Shown here piece after piece: positions 7,706 to 15,331 of a stretch of 64,000 bases of DNA. The position numbers were made by a program, and so were the translations under genes. The notes beneath the pieces were generated by a model, which saw only the letters and a program-made list of their open reading frames with translations, had not been told where the DNA came from and did not search any database. Every line of letters begins with the position of its first letter. Within the stretch, counting starts at the first letter, position 1. Source of the DNA: Ignavibacteriota bacterium (lineage in GTDB: Bacteria; Bacteroidota; Ignavibacteria; Ignavibacteriales; Melioribacteraceae); contig JABFGH010000010.1 in NCBI GenBank assembly GCA_013112585.1, forward strand, positions 62,001 through 126,000. The letters are read 5' to 3'.

Positions 7706-9325
7706 ATGTTCGCAAATAAAAATATTCCCAAATTATCATTTCTTTTTACAATAATGTTTTTTCTTAACACACTTATAATACATGCCCAAGACAGTCTATA
7801 CCTTGTCGGCACAATAACCGGCGAATCCGTAGAAAAACAAATTACTGATGTAAAAGGAGTTGGAGATATAAATGGAGACGGATATGATGATTTTATGGTT
7901 TCATCAAGGACAGGTAAATTAGTTAGAGATCAGGGGATTATAAAACTATATTTAGGGGCATCAGATGGCAATTTAATCCCCGATGTTACATTCCATTATC
8001 CCGGGGCAGACACATTAAATTATTTCGGAACAGCTTACGGTATAGGTGATATAAATAATGACAGCTATGACGATTTTGCAATATCAGGCTTATTTGCTGA
8101 TTTTGCTGGATATGCAAAAGGAAAGGTTTTTATTTATCTCGGCGGGTCAACAATTGATACAATACCGGTGAAAGAATTTTATGAACCTTTGTGGATACAA
8201 GATGATTTTGGTTATCCGACAGAAGCAATAGGAGATATTAATAAAGATGGCTATGATGATTTTATTGTAAACTCACCACATAACTGGTCAAACTTTGAAG
8301 GATATGCATATTTATTTTGGGGCGGCGATACAATATCCTGGGAAAGGTGTGATACTCTTTCCGGCGACTTATTCTATCCGCAAAGTTTTGCAAATATTGG
8401 CGATATAAATAATGATAGTTTTGATGATCTCGCAATTGGGGTTTTTGAACACCCCTTGGACCCTGATACCGGTAAAGTTTTTATTTATTATGGCGGAAAA
8501 CAAATGGATACCCAACCCGATACGGTACTTACTTCAGATAGCTCGGATTATGCTTTTGGAAGAATAATAAAAAATGCAGGAGATTTGAACAATGATGGAA
8601 TTATTGACTTTTGCATTCTAGGGGATCCGCACATATTAATTTATGTTAATTATTTTGTTGATCCTTTAAAAGTTGATAGTTATAGTTTAGGTGCGGGGGG
8701 TGATATCAATTATGATGGTTTTAGTGATTTACTTGTAGGCAATGATAAAAAAATAAAAGTTTATTGGGGAAGTGAAAATTTTGATACGACTAATTATTCA
8801 ATTATTGAACCTCCGGACTCGTCAAGTTTATCTGCAAGTATCTCTATTGTAGGTGATATAAATAATGACGGATATGATGAATTAGCAAGCTATACTATTA
8901 ATTATCCCAGTACTCAAAATCCACGAGGTATAGTGTACATCTATTCCTATATAAAAATAACTAATGTAAAAGATGATATTAAAACTACACCTAATAATTT
9001 TCAATTGTATCAAAACTACCCAAATCCTTTTAATCCAATTACAACAATAAAGTATGCTGTGCCAAGTGTAGCCGACGCATTGAATGCGTCAACTACAAAC
9101 ATTTTATTAAAAGTATATGATGTACTCGGCAATGAAATAGCAACATTGGTTGATGAACAAAAACATCCCGGCATTTATGAGGTAGAACTTGATGCCCGCC
9201 TGCCGAACAGGCAGGGAAGTAATTTGTCATCGGGTGTTTATTTTTATCGTTTACAAGCGGGTAACCCTTCGCCAGGCTCAGGGCAAGTTTTTACAGAAAC
9301 TAAAAAATTTATTTTGATGAAATAG
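7706..9325 (+). CDS. FG-GAP repeat surface protein with type IX sorting domain (copy 2, palindrome-bearing)
   Basis: 539 residues, paralog of 5974-7563 with the same exported start (IIHAQDSLYLVGTI) and seven FG-GAP repeats (DINGDGYDDF, DINNDSYDDF, DINKDGYDDF, DINNDSFDDL, DLNNDGIIDF, DINYDGFSDL, DINNDGYDEL). The sorting domain starts QLYQNYPNPFNPITTIKYAVP. Compared with related sorting domains it contains three extra short in-frame segments, ADALNAST, RLPNRQG and PSPGSGQ, each encoded by a DNA palindrome (9074-9090, 9199-9215, 9265-9283). The terminal ETKKFILMK strand is intact, so the domain is probably still functional. AGGTG precedes the ATG. Confidence 0.88.
   Translation: MFANKNIPKLSFLFTIMFFLNTLIIHAQDSLYLVGTITGESVEKQITDVKGVGDINGDGYDDFMVSSRTGKLVRDQGIIKLYLGASDGNLIPDVTFHYPGADTLNYFGTAYGIGDINNDSYDDFAISGLFADFAGYAKGKVFIYLGGSTIDTIPVKEFYEPLWIQDDFGYPTEAIGDINKDGYDDFIVNSPHNWSNFEGYAYLFWGGDTISWERCDTLSGDLFYPQSFANIGDINNDSFDDLAIGVFEHPLDPDTGKVFIYYGGKQMDTQPDTVLTSDSSDYAFGRIIKNAGDLNNDGIIDFCILGDPHILIYVNYFVDPLKVDSYSLGAGGDINYDGFSDLLVGNDKKIKVYWGSENFDTTNYSIIEPPDSSSLSASISIVGDINNDGYDELASYTINYPSTQNPRGIVYIYSYIKITNVKDDIKTTPNNFQLYQNYPNPFNPITTIKYAVPSVADALNASTTNILLKVYDVLGNEIATLVDEQKHPGIYEVELDARLPNRQGSNLSSGVYFYRLQAGNPSPGSGQVFTETKKFILMK
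9074..9090. repeat. Palindrome inside the sorting-domain coding sequence (first)
   Basis: GACGCAT at 9074-9080 and ATGCGTC at 9084-9090 are perfect 7-bp arms around TGA. Read in the gene's frame it encodes the ADALNAST segment, which is absent from copy 1. Confidence 0.75.
9199..9215. repeat. Palindrome inside the sorting-domain coding sequence (second)
   Basis: CCTGCC at 9199-9204 and GGCAGG at 9210-9215 flank a five-base loop. The same CCTGC/GCAGG family recurs in intergenic DNA at 52487, 59383 and 59462. In frame it encodes RLPNRQG between DA and SNLSSGVYFYR, where sorting domains normally run DASNLSSGVYF. Confidence 0.78.
9265..9283. repeat. Palindrome inside the sorting-domain coding sequence (third)
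   Basis: CCCTTCGCCAGGCTCAGGG is an interrupted palindrome (CCCT/AGGG outside, GCC/GGC inside). It is one base from CCCTTCGACAGGCTCAGGG, an inverted repeat I know to be widespread in intergenic DNA of many bacteria. In frame it adds PSPGSGQ just before VFTETKKFILMK. Confidence 0.75.
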
Positions 9326-9354
9326 TTTAAAATGAAAATCAAGATATAACATTT

Positions 9355-9380
9355 TGGCGAACTAAGGTTCGCCATTTTTA
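9355..9380 (+). terminator. Rho-independent terminator
   Basis: TGGCGAAC at 9355-9362, loop TAAG, GTTCGCCA at 9367-9374, followed by TTTTTA. It separates the FG-GAP genes from the operon that starts at 9513. Confidence 0.93.
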
Positions 9381-9512
9381 TTATATCAGTTATTCCAATT
9401 TTAAAACTAATTTCGTACATTTCAATCGGTTAGTATAAATCCACATCGCACTATTTTGATTTACAGAAGTTGCATATAAATACTAATTAATAATTTATGG
9501 TTTAATAAATTA

Positions 9513-10709
9513 ATGAAGCAATTTCTAAGGATTGATAATCTTATTATAACAGTCATAATATTTGTTTTTATGTGGCTGTTTACACTTATTCCTTTCAAAC
9601 TGATTTTTCTTGACCCAATAACAAAATCATTAGCGGATTTTGAAATGTATGATGTAGTGTTTTCCAAAATTAGAGAAGAGCAGCAAGTGGATACAAATAT
9701 TGTTTTAATAAATATCCGCCAGCTTGATAGAAAAGGAATTGCACAGCAAATAGCTCTGGTTAATAACTACCAGCCAAAAGTTATTGGTATTGATGCTTTA
9801 TTTTTAGAAAGACGTGACACACTCTCAGATAACCTTCTTGCTTTATCATTTTCGTTTTGCAGCAATTTAGTACTGGCAAGCAAACTCAATAATTTTATCG
9901 AAGAACTGAACCGTTACGATAGTCTGGTATTGCCACATCCATTATTCATGGGTTATGCTAATACGGGCTTTGCGAACTTACCTACCAACAATATTAATTC
10001 AAAAACGATCAGAATGTTCAAACCCACTGCAAAATTAAAAAACGGACTTGCATCATCATTTGCGCTTGAGGTTGTAAAAGCGTTTGATAAATCTGCATAC
10101 CTGGAATTATTTGAGCGTGGTAATTCTTCTGAGACAATTAACTACAGGGGTAACTTTAATAAGTTTTACTTGCTCGACTATGCCGATCTAAATTCTTCAG
10201 CAGTTGATCTTTCATTCATCAAAGATAAAATTGTAATTATGGGTTATATTGGTCCCAGCGTTGCACAAAAGGATTTAGAAGATATTTATTTTACACCGCT
10301 TAACGAAAACTACGCCGGCAGATCATACCCTGATATGTATGGTGTTGTAATTCATGCGAACATCATATCAATGATACTTAATCGTAACTATATTAATGTA
10401 ATGCCCAAATGGCTTAGTTTTCTTTTAGCATTTTTAATGTGCTACGTTAATGTTTATTTAGTAAAACTGATCTATGAAAACATAACCGATTACTACGGCG
10501 GCTTGGTAAAATTACTTATCTCTTTTCAAATGATACTTTCACTTATTGTCACAGTTCAAATATTCCACCTGCTTAATTATAAAATTAGTTTAACAATTGC
10601 ATTGATTGCGATTGTATTAACACCAAGCTCGGTAGTATTTTATGAAAAACTTTTTAAGAACTATGCAAAATCATACAAGAAAAAATTAAAAGCGAAAAAA
10701 ATAAAATGA
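9513..10709 (+). CDS. CHASE2-domain membrane protein
   Basis: 398 residues. One N-terminal membrane segment (about 10-32) is followed by a large extracytoplasmic domain (about 33-295) and three closely spaced C-terminal membrane segments (about 298-320, 330-352, 356-378) with a lysine-rich cytoplasmic tail. This layout and the motifs VLINIRQLDR, PKVIGIDALFLERRD, KDKIVIMGYIG and YGVVIHANIISMIL match CHASE2, an extracellular sensory domain usually attached to adenylate cyclases or kinases. Here no effector domain follows, so signalling would have to go through partners. The stop overlaps the next start by four bases. First gene of the six-gene operon. Confidence 0.88.
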   Translation: MKQFLRIDNLIITVIIFVFMWLFTLIPFKLIFLDPITKSLADFEMYDVVFSKIREEQQVDTNIVLINIRQLDRKGIAQQIALVNNYQPKVIGIDALFLERRDTLSDNLLALSFSFCSNLVLASKLNNFIEELNRYDSLVLPHPLFMGYANTGFANLPTNNINSKTIRMFKPTAKLKNGLASSFALEVVKAFDKSAYLELFERGNSSETINYRGNFNKFYLLDYADLNSSAVDLSFIKDKIVIMGYIGPSVAQKDLEDIYFTPLNENYAGRSYPDMYGVVIHANIISMILNRNYINVMPKWLSFLLAFLMCYVNVYLVKLIYENITDYYGGLVKLLISFQMILSLIVTVQIFHLLNYKISLTIALIAIVLTPSSVVFYEKLFKNYAKSYKKKLKAKKIK

Positions 10710-11668
10710 AAGCTTGCAAGATCATCATAACTATATTTTTGTTTTTCTTACTTTGCTTAAATGTGTATTCGCAAAAACAGCTTTTTACGATAATTGCATC
10801 AGGGGGTAACTCAGAGATTAAGCATAACGGTGAAACTAATTGGCAAAAAATTTCTACCGGGAAAAAAATATTCACAGGCGATACAATAAAAATATTTGCT
10901 AAAGGATATTTGGGATTAGCACACTCAACCTTAAATACTGTTGAACTGAATGAAGAAGGAATTTATTCTGCTGACACCTTAGCAGCGCAGATTGATCTTA
11001 CATCGAAAACCGTGACTAAAAAATTAGTTGCATTTATTATTGATGAAATGGCTGAGAAGAAAAAATCTACCGGAGAGATGCGAACACTTGGTGCAGTGGT
11101 GAGATTGAGCAGAGAAAAAATTGATGTTAATCTGCCAAGTGATGTGTTTTTATTTGATACCACTTTTACTTTTTCGTGGTATCCAAATTCTAGTTCAGAG
11201 GAATATATTTTTCAGCTTCTTAATCCATCATTGAAAACCATCTATATGAAAGAGACAAGTGATACTGTATTGAATTTAGATTTACAAGATTTGAATTTAC
11301 AGGAAACGGAAACATATAAATGGTTAGTATTTGATAGAGAAAATGATAAATCAGCATCCGATACAATTAATTTTAATGTGATATCAAAGGCTCGGAAAAA
11401 TAGCATCAAAAACGATCTTTACTCCCTTTCGTTGGAGAACAATGATGATCAAGAATTGCTAAGTCATCTGATTCTTGCCGCTTACTACAAAGAAAATCAT
11501 CTATATCTTGAGGCAATAAAAGAATATAAAAAAATTGTTGAGATGCAGCCCAATGTAGATGAATTTTGGGAAGAGTACCTTCAATTTCTAATTGATGTCG
11601 GACTCAAACGGGAAGCATTAAGCGAATGGGAAAGAAGTTCATTTGCATTAAAAAGAAATCAAAACTAA
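10706..11668 (+). CDS. Exported FecR-like protein with C-terminal TPR region
   Basis: 320 residues. Signal peptide to about residue 22 (LCLNVYSQ). Residues about 25-120 look like a FecR domain: a beta-rich segment with TGDTIKIFAKGYLGLAHSTL and a following acidic EGIYS strand, as in FecR proteins that are paired with CHASE2 proteins in other bacteria. A middle Ig-like segment follows (about 145-225). The C-terminus (about 245-315) has a TPR-like unit, LEAIKEYKKIVEMQPNVDEF and FLIDVGLKREALSEWE. No membrane anchor beyond the signal is visible, so it is probably periplasmic and a partner of the CHASE2 protein. FecR assignment is moderate because the domain is short and divergent. Confidence 0.72.
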   Translation: MKACKIIITIFLFFLLCLNVYSQKQLFTIIASGGNSEIKHNGETNWQKISTGKKIFTGDTIKIFAKGYLGLAHSTLNTVELNEEGIYSADTLAAQIDLTSKTVTKKLVAFIIDEMAEKKKSTGEMRTLGAVVRLSREKIDVNLPSDVFLFDTTFTFSWYPNSSSEEYIFQLLNPSLKTIYMKETSDTVLNLDLQDLNLQETETYKWLVFDRENDKSASDTINFNVISKARKNSIKNDLYSLSLENNDDQELLSHLILAAYYKENHLYLEAIKEYKKIVEMQPNVDEFWEEYLQFLIDVGLKREALSEWERSSFALKRNQN

Positions 11669-11680
11669 AACTAAACTATT

Positions 11681-13048
11681 ATGAAAAGTTATTTAAAAAC
11701 TATAATAATACTGTTTGTTCTTGTCGTTACTGCTTACGCTCAAAAACCGGGTATGGGACTTTTTCTCGATGACAAATATTTTGAAAATAGTCCTAAAGCT
11801 GCACCGTTAATGCGCGGTGATTATGATAATTTACCTTCGGCGTATTCACTTAAGGAATTTGCGCCAACGCCTGGTTCACAAGGACTGCACGGCACATGTA
11901 CAGGATGGTCAACTTCGTATGCAGGCAGAACTATTTTAGAGGCACTAAGAAATAGATGGAGCAGGGAAGAGGTAGATAAAAATTCATTTTCACCATCCTA
12001 TGTTTACAATCAAATTCGCACAACTAATGATTGCTTTGGCGGTGCTTCTATTATCGATGCCTTAGATGTCCTAAGGCTGCAAGGCGATGTAAAGCTAAAT
12101 GACTTCGGTTATTTGTGTGAGCGTGATGTTACAGCGGATGATAAAACTAAAGCATTGGAATATAAAATTATTGAGTATCGTGAGGTAGCTTATAAAACAA
12201 CAAATAACAAAACTGAGCGGGTTAAAAAAAGTTTATCGGAGGACAAACCTGTTGTAATCGCAATGGATATTCCTAATTCATTTATTGATGCCGGTGAAGT
12301 TTGGCTTCCCGATTCCGGTGATTACAGAAGATGGTCGCAGGGGCACGGAATGGCTATTGTTGGGTATGATGATAACAAGTTCGGCGGAGCTTTTGAAATT
12401 ATGAATAGCTGGGGCACAGATTGGGGTAATAATGGTTTTACCTGGATGCGTTATTCCGACTTTGAATATTTTGTGCTATTTGCTTTTGAACTTATTGATG
12501 AATCAAAACCGGAACCGACTGTGCCGGATCTATCCGGTAAACTTAGCTTTATAGAAAGCAGCGGCTACCCGATGGAATCTACATTTAATGGAAAATATTT
12601 TGAGACAGACGAACCATATTACTCCGGGACATTATTTGAATTGAGAGTAAGCAACAGTGAACCGGCTTATGTTTATGCCTTCAGTTATGATCTCTCCAAT
12701 TCTGTTTATAAAATATTTCCCTTTCACAATAAAATGGTGGCTTATTTGCCCTACCGTCAAAATAATGTAGCTATTCCTGATGAAGAAAGCTACAATATGC
12801 TTGACGCAACTACGGGGACTACATTTTATTGTTTTCTTTATTCTAAGGAGGAATTAAAGATTGATGAAATTATGGATGCAGTAAAAAGTAGTAATGGCAA
12901 TTTTTGGCAAAGACTTACAAACTCAATTGGTCATAAATTTGTTGATCAAAATTTCATTACTTACAAAGATGGAAATAATATCGAGTTCAGTGCTTTCAGT
13001 AACGGCAAATCTGTAGTTCCTGTAATTTTGGAAATACCGCATAATTAA
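11681..13048 (+). CDS. Exported papain-type (C1A) cysteine protease with DUF4384-like C-terminal domain
   Basis: 455 residues: signal peptide to about residue 20 (VVTAYAQ), then a C1A protease domain (about 50-275). Catalytic residues are all present: oxyanion Gln67, nucleophile Cys73 in GTCTGWST, His222 in SQGHGMAIVGYDD, and Asn242 in MNSWGTDWGNNGF. The Gln-Cys spacing of six is the papain spacing. Residues about 285-400 (YPMESTFNGKYFETDEPYY, LFELRVSNSEPAYVYAFSYD) resemble DUF4384, a domain often fused to bacterial caspases. No obvious inhibitory propeptide is seen; only about 30 residues precede the core. Third gene of the operon, 12 bases after the FecR-like gene. Substrates unknown. Confidence 0.88.
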   Translation: MKSYLKTIIILFVLVVTAYAQKPGMGLFLDDKYFENSPKAAPLMRGDYDNLPSAYSLKEFAPTPGSQGLHGTCTGWSTSYAGRTILEALRNRWSREEVDKNSFSPSYVYNQIRTTNDCFGGASIIDALDVLRLQGDVKLNDFGYLCERDVTADDKTKALEYKIIEYREVAYKTTNNKTERVKKSLSEDKPVVIAMDIPNSFIDAGEVWLPDSGDYRRWSQGHGMAIVGYDDNKFGGAFEIMNSWGTDWGNNGFTWMRYSDFEYFVLFAFELIDESKPEPTVPDLSGKLSFIESSGYPMESTFNGKYFETDEPYYSGTLFELRVSNSEPAYVYAFSYDLSNSVYKIFPFHNKMVAYLPYRQNNVAIPDEESYNMLDATTGTTFYCFLYSKEELKIDEIMDAVKSSNGNFWQRLTNSIGHKFVDQNFITYKDGNNIEFSAFSNGKSVVPVILEIPHN

Positions 13049-13077
13049 TTAAGTATAAATTTTTAATCGGTAGAAAA

Positions 13078-13563
13078 ATGAAAAAACAATTTACCATTCA
13101 AATAGTGTTTTTGATGCTGATGTTATTTTCATCAAAAATAATTTTAGCACAGGAAAAAATTGATATCACTTTCGAATCGAAGGAGGATAAGATTTTCATC
13201 TACTATACTCTGGATGCAAACTTAAATGATGAATATGAAATCAGCGTCGTTCTAAAACGAACGAGCATTCCTTCGTTTGAATACGTGCCCGAAGATGTAA
13301 CCGGTGATATTGGTACAGGCAAGTATGCCGGAAGTCAAAAAACAATTATTTGGCAGGTGAGCGAAAGTGAAATGGAAATGTTTGACGGTGATGATTTTTA
13401 TTTTGAAATAGATGCGGTTAAAATTGAAGACGGCGGGGGAATTCCCTGGTACGTTTGGGTTGGCGGAATTGCGGCTGGTGGAGTAGCAGCAGTTGTCGTA
13501 TTACTTGGCGGTGATGATGAAGCTGAATCGACTGAATTTGCTAAACCGCCGGCAAGACCTTAA
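13078..13563 (+). CDS. Small exported membrane-anchored protein of unknown function
   Basis: 161 residues. Signal peptide (about 1-25, ending IILAQ), a beta-sandwich-like segment of about 95 residues (IDITFESKEDKIFIYYTLD to EIDAVKIED), then one glycine/alanine-rich membrane span (about 123-145, WYVWVGGIAAGGVAAVVVLL) and a short acidic tail with PPARP at the end. I do not recognise a family, but the build suggests an anchored accessory subunit with its folded part on the same side as the proteases. It lies between the papain gene and the caspase gene with gaps of 29 and 20 bases. Confidence 0.72.
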   Translation: MKKQFTIQIVFLMLMLFSSKIILAQEKIDITFESKEDKIFIYYTLDANLNDEYEISVVLKRTSIPSFEYVPEDVTGDIGTGKYAGSQKTIIWQVSESEMEMFDGDDFYFEIDAVKIEDGGGIPWYVWVGGIAAGGVAAVVVLLGGDDEAESTEFAKPPARP

Positions 13564-13583
13564 AATTAATTTAGGTAATTACT

Positions 13584-15290
13584 ATGAAACGATTATTTAT
13601 CATTTTTTTAATTTTATTTATTTCGACTGAAACATTCAGCCAGATATCAGGCAAATCAAAAACCGGAAGATTATTCGGGAAAAAGAAAATTGAAAAAAAA
13701 GTTGAAGCAGCTCCTCCGGTTATAATTTTAACATCTCCTTTAATTGATGCTTCAAATAAATTATTTACAGATGAAAATTCTATTCTGATCGAAGGATTTG
13801 CCGAAGACAAAAACGGAATCAAAAGTATTGAGATTAATTACTCGCTAATTGAACTAAATAGTTCAAATGGGTTTTCGAAAGTGATTGATCTTAATCCCGG
13901 AGATAATTTCATAAATATTAAAGCGGTGAACAATGAAGGTGTTGCCGCAGAAAAAAACTTTTCCGTAACGCTGAATATTCAAGAAGACCTGCCTCAAATA
14001 GTAATTGATGAACCGATGCTGGGGATTGATAATTCCGTAGATCATTTTGAAAGTATTATTACAGTGAGAGGGAAAGTTACCGGTGATTACGGAATAAAGG
14101 AAGTACGCGTTAATGATATAACCGCAACAATAATGCAGGGCAACAGTTTTTTTGCAAACGTAAAACTTAAAGATGGTATAAATAATATCTTTGTTACGGC
14201 GACTAATGTGAATGAAAAGAAAACGCAAAAAAGTTTTAAGGTTATTACTCCTATTGATTTAGATGGACCAAAAATTACATTGCTGGAGCCTGCAGTATCA
14301 AGGGGAATAAAAGTTATTCGAAAGAAAGATGTATTAAAGGTCAGAGGTACAGTATCCGATCCAAGCGGAATATCGGAAGTTACTGTAAACAATAGAAGAA
14401 CAAGAGTATTGGCGAATAATGAATTTTCGATTGATATGTTTTTAGCAATGGGTGAAAATAGAATAATTGTTAAGGCAGTTGATAATAAATTTAATACATC
14501 AACCGATACATTTTATGTTATGCGAAAACTGGATGAAATAATTAAATCCGGTAAATACATTGCACTTGTTATCGGCATCAACTCATACGAAGGGTACTGG
14601 AACCCTTTGAACAATGCAGTAAATGACGCAGCCGAATTAGCGGAAGTTTTAAGAAGTGAATATAGTTTTGATGAAGTATATACTTTAATTGATAAAGAGG
14701 CGACCAGACGAAATATAATTCAAAAGCTTGAATGGTTAACAAACAATGTTTCCAAGGATGATAATGTTTTAATTTTTTATGCAGGGCATGGTCAATTCAA
14801 TAAAAATTTAAATAAAGGTTATTGGGTTCCTGCTGATGCGAAAACAAAATCAGTAGCTGATTATATTTCTAATAACGATGTAAAAACTTTTATTGGCGGA
14901 ATACCTTCGAAGCATACGTTGTTAATTACCGATGCATGTTTTGCAGGTGATATTTTCAGAGGACCGAAAACTGAAAGTATTGAATTTGATCCGAATGATA
15001 TGAGTCGTTATTATAGAGAAGTTTATAGAAAGCCTTCCAGGATTGCACTTACGTCCGGTTCAATTGAACCTGTAATGGATTCGGGGCGCGACAACCATTC
15101 TATTTTTGCATACTATTTATTAAAAGCATTAAAGGAGAATAGACGGAAGTACCTGGATGCAAGCCAGCTTTTTAATGAGTTTAGAATGGCTGTTGCCAAT
15201 AACTCCGAACAGACTCCGCAGCTTAATGTAGTTAGAGATACGGATGATGAAGGCGGACAGTTTATTTTTATTAAAAGAGATATAGAATAA
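13584..15290 (+). CDS. Exported Ig-like/caspase (C14) protease
   Basis: 568 residues: signal peptide to about 20 (ETFSQ), three Ig-like beta domains (about 44-130, 136-222, 228-314, each with a GxxxD-x-GI-x-V pattern), and a caspase-fold domain (about 323-562). The caspase core has YIALVIGINSYEG, NDAAELAEVLR, the His402 motif FYAGHG and the Cys452 motif LITDACFAG, so the catalytic dyad is intact. Caspase-like proteins in bacteria are usually cytoplasmic; the signal peptide and Ig domains put this one outside. Fifth gene of the operon. Whether it cleaves after Arg/Lys like other prokaryotic members, and whether it processes the neighbouring papain, are open questions. Confidence 0.9.
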   Translation: MKRLFIIFLILFISTETFSQISGKSKTGRLFGKKKIEKKVEAAPPVIILTSPLIDASNKLFTDENSILIEGFAEDKNGIKSIEINYSLIELNSSNGFSKVIDLNPGDNFINIKAVNNEGVAAEKNFSVTLNIQEDLPQIVIDEPMLGIDNSVDHFESIITVRGKVTGDYGIKEVRVNDITATIMQGNSFFANVKLKDGINNIFVTATNVNEKKTQKSFKVITPIDLDGPKITLLEPAVSRGIKVIRKKDVLKVRGTVSDPSGISEVTVNNRRTRVLANNEFSIDMFLAMGENRIIVKAVDNKFNTSTDTFYVMRKLDEIIKSGKYIALVIGINSYEGYWNPLNNAVNDAAELAEVLRSEYSFDEVYTLIDKEATRRNIIQKLEWLTNNVSKDDNVLIFYAGHGQFNKNLNKGYWVPADAKTKSVADYISNNDVKTFIGGIPSKHTLLITDACFAGDIFRGPKTESIEFDPNDMSRYYREVYRKPSRIALTSGSIEPVMDSGRDNHSIFAYYLLKALKENRRKYLDASQLFNEFRMAVANNSEQTPQLNVVRDTDDEGGQFIFIKRDIE

Positions 15291-15331
15291 AAAATATTAC
15301 TAAAACATATATTTTAATTAGAGGTTGAATT

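Noticed and set aside
9513-10709. CHASE2 protein as an adenylate cyclase or kinase
   Set aside because: The chain ends soon after the last membrane segment, with no catalytic domain.
13863-14392. Long reverse-strand frames inside the caspase gene
   Set aside because: They are shadows of a well-supported gene, with no start signals and no protein-like pattern.
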